A stretch of 5,063 nt of DNA. It comes from Salinivirga sp964413185 (GTDB lineage Bacteria; Bacteroidota; Bacteroidia; Bacteroidales; Salinivirgaceae). Under the pieces are notes generated by a model. That model was given only the letters and a program-made list of their open reading frames with translations, was not told the origin of the DNA and searched no databases. Position numbers and translations under genes: made by a program. How positions within the stretch are numbered: the stretch's first letter is position 1; each line of letters starts with the position of its first letter. Positions 3,971-5,063 of the stretch are shown one piece after another. The stretch spans positions 1-5,063 of the forward strand of contig CAYPSX010000261.1 in NCBI GenBank assembly GCA_964413185.1, given 5' to 3'.

Positions 3971-5063
3971 TTATTTATTGCCCTGCACCAAATACCAATC
4001 TACCCATGAATCTAACTGGCTTACCGAATTTGGACGAAGCAAAATTTCCCGTTTATTATCCAATAAATAAATGGTTGGCGTGGCAAAAATATGATATTTC
4101 TGTGCAATCGGGCTTTCGCACTTTTGGTAATCGCATACACTGATAAAAGGAAACACTTTGGCAAAATTGTTAAATGTTTGCTCGTCTTCGTCAAGCGATA
4201 TAAAAACTACTTCAACATCTTGTTCTTTCCATTTTTTGTAAAGACCTGAAATTTCTGAAAGTTCCTGTGGACATTGCGGACACCAACTTGCTCCAAAAAC
4301 AACTACGGTGTATTTGCTTGTTAAATCGGAAAGTTTTTTTGGTTGTTTAGTCGCTTCATAACCGGATGCAAATATGTCTTTTTTGAAACTAAAATCGGGA
4401 GCCATGTTGCCTTTTTTCATGGCCCGGTAGCTTTCCAATTGTGCGGCAAAATCGTTGTTGATGGTGCAACCCTGTTCGTTGAGTAGTTTCAACGACAAAT
4501 ATTCCGATGCTTTGAACAAGCTACGTTTTTCCAAAAACTTAAATAAATGTTCGGTTATTTGATTCAGTTTTTGCTCATCTGCCAGCAAATTTTCAATGAT
4601 GTGATCAATGGAAATATTCATTTCTATATAGACCGAATCCAGCGAACGACCGCTATTTTCAATCAACCAAACATGGCTCTCTATCACATCACCAAGTAAA
4701 CCAGCTTTCTGTAAACGAGGGTCGGTATAATCTAAATTGCGGAATGATGCTATAGTAGCCGGAATTTCTTCTGTGCGGTATTGTGCTATGGTAGAAACCG
4801 AACTCACCAATTTACGAAGGGGCAAATAATAGCTTACATAAGAATTTTCGGGTAAGCCTGCTAAAAAAAGGCTATCTTCGGTTTTTATTCGTTGCTTCTC
4901 CTTGGCAATTGCTTGTTTGGGAGCATGTTGAACGGCAAAAAGCGAATCTTTTGCATATATTTTCTCCAAATACCCCCATGCGCTTAATGCCTGCTCTCTG
5001 CGTGGATGCTCGGTAGCATATTGTGCAAATAGTTGATTTTCTTTGCCTTCTAAAATCTTAATT
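3971..5063 (-). CDS. TlpA-like thioredoxin-fold protein, 5' end cut by window edge
   Basis: The frame stays open from the TAA at 3971 to the right edge, so the true start and any signal peptide lie outside. A TTG at 4969 is in frame, but 31 further in-frame codons precede it (YATEHPRREQALSAWGYL leads straight into EKIYAK), so I do not accept it as the start. Numbering from that TTG, residues 1-185 are a helical region like the N-terminal parts of Bacteroidota TlpA-type proteins (DUF4369/DUF5106-like; exact family unsure). Residues about 188-330 are a thioredoxin fold: APDFSF, TVVVFGASWCPQCP with the redox pair Cys230/Cys233, VEVVFISLDED, and ATPTIYLLD with the cis-Pro at 298. Two further cysteines, 279 and 284, lie just before the cis-Pro strand. 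Such proteins are usually periplasmic thiol-disulfide reductases; substrate unknown. It converges on the LuxR-type gene across repeat-rich DNA, with no strong terminator seen. Confidence 0.88.
   Translation of the reverse strand, partial: IKILEGKENQLFAQYATEHPRREQALSAWGYLEKIYAKDSLFAVQHAPKQAIAKEKQRIKTEDSLFLAGLPENSYVSYYLPLRKLVSSVSTIAQYRTEEIPATIASFRNLDYTDPRLQKAGLLGDVIESHVWLIENSGRSLDSVYIEMNISIDHIIENLLADEQKLNQITEHLFKFLEKRSLFKASEYLSLKLLNEQGCTINNDFAAQLESYRAMKKGNMAPDFSFKKDIFASGYEATKQPKKLSDLTSKYTVVVFGASWCPQCPQELSEISGLYKKWKEQDVEVVFISLDEDEQTFNNFAKVFPFISVCDYQKCESPIAQKYHIFATPTIYLLDNKREILLRPNSVSQLDSWVDWYLVQGNK

Noticed and set aside
3943..4143. Plus-strand 66-codon frame near the end of the thioredoxin-like gene
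   Set aside because: It lies mostly opposite the conserved cis-Pro region of the minus-strand gene and has no supporting features.
4967..4969. TTG as start codon of the thioredoxin-like protein
   Set aside because: The frame continues without a stop to the window edge and encodes plausible protein sequence, so the real start is outside.

Overview
The window looks like chromosomal DNA of a member of the Bacteroidota. Three things point there. One gene carries a type IX secretion (T9SS) type A sorting domain, a system confined to that phylum. The recognisable promoter-like sites fit the phylum's TTTG / TAnnTTTG pattern rather than -35/-10 boxes. The genes lack clear Shine-Dalgarno sequences. 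Base composition is moderate to AT-rich and the intergenic DNA is full of short hairpin repeats, as in environmental Bacteroidota. Genus cannot be judged from the sequence.

Layout: (1) 1-742, minus strand: an AbiEi-family antitoxin/regulator of an AbiE-type (type IV toxin-antitoxin, phage-defence) module. It runs off the left edge, where the partner nucleotidyltransferase toxin AbiEii would be expected. (2) 743-1053: a gene-free spacer with a promoter candidate, a 14-bp perfect palindrome, a REP-like hairpin and a strong intrinsic terminator serving the next gene. (3) 1054-2523, minus: a secreted 489-residue protein with a signal peptide, eight tandem 31-residue Tyr/Trp-rich YD-like repeats (exactly 93 bp per unit) and a C-terminal T9SS sorting domain. 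(4) 2524-2738: a divergent intergenic region with two perfect inverted repeats and a plausible promoter for the next gene. (5) 2739-3467, plus: a PAS-like/LuxR-type HTH transcription regulator. (6) 3468-3970: about 500 bp without genes, packed with degenerate hairpin repeats, including a REP pair whose stems covary. (7) 3971 to the right edge, minus: a TlpA-like thioredoxin-fold protein with a WCPQC active site. Its start lies outside the window.

The genes do not form one operon. The only pair that shares regulatory space is the surface repeat protein and the LuxR-type regulator, which are divergent and separated by 215 bp; regulation of one by the other is possible but inferred. The AbiE gene is clearly more AT-rich than the LuxR gene and is probably an acquired defence element. 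No wholly new system is evident. The best leads are the YD-like T9SS repeat protein with its uniform 93-bp array, the cut-off AbiE locus, the dyads in the divergent region and the covarying REP hairpins.
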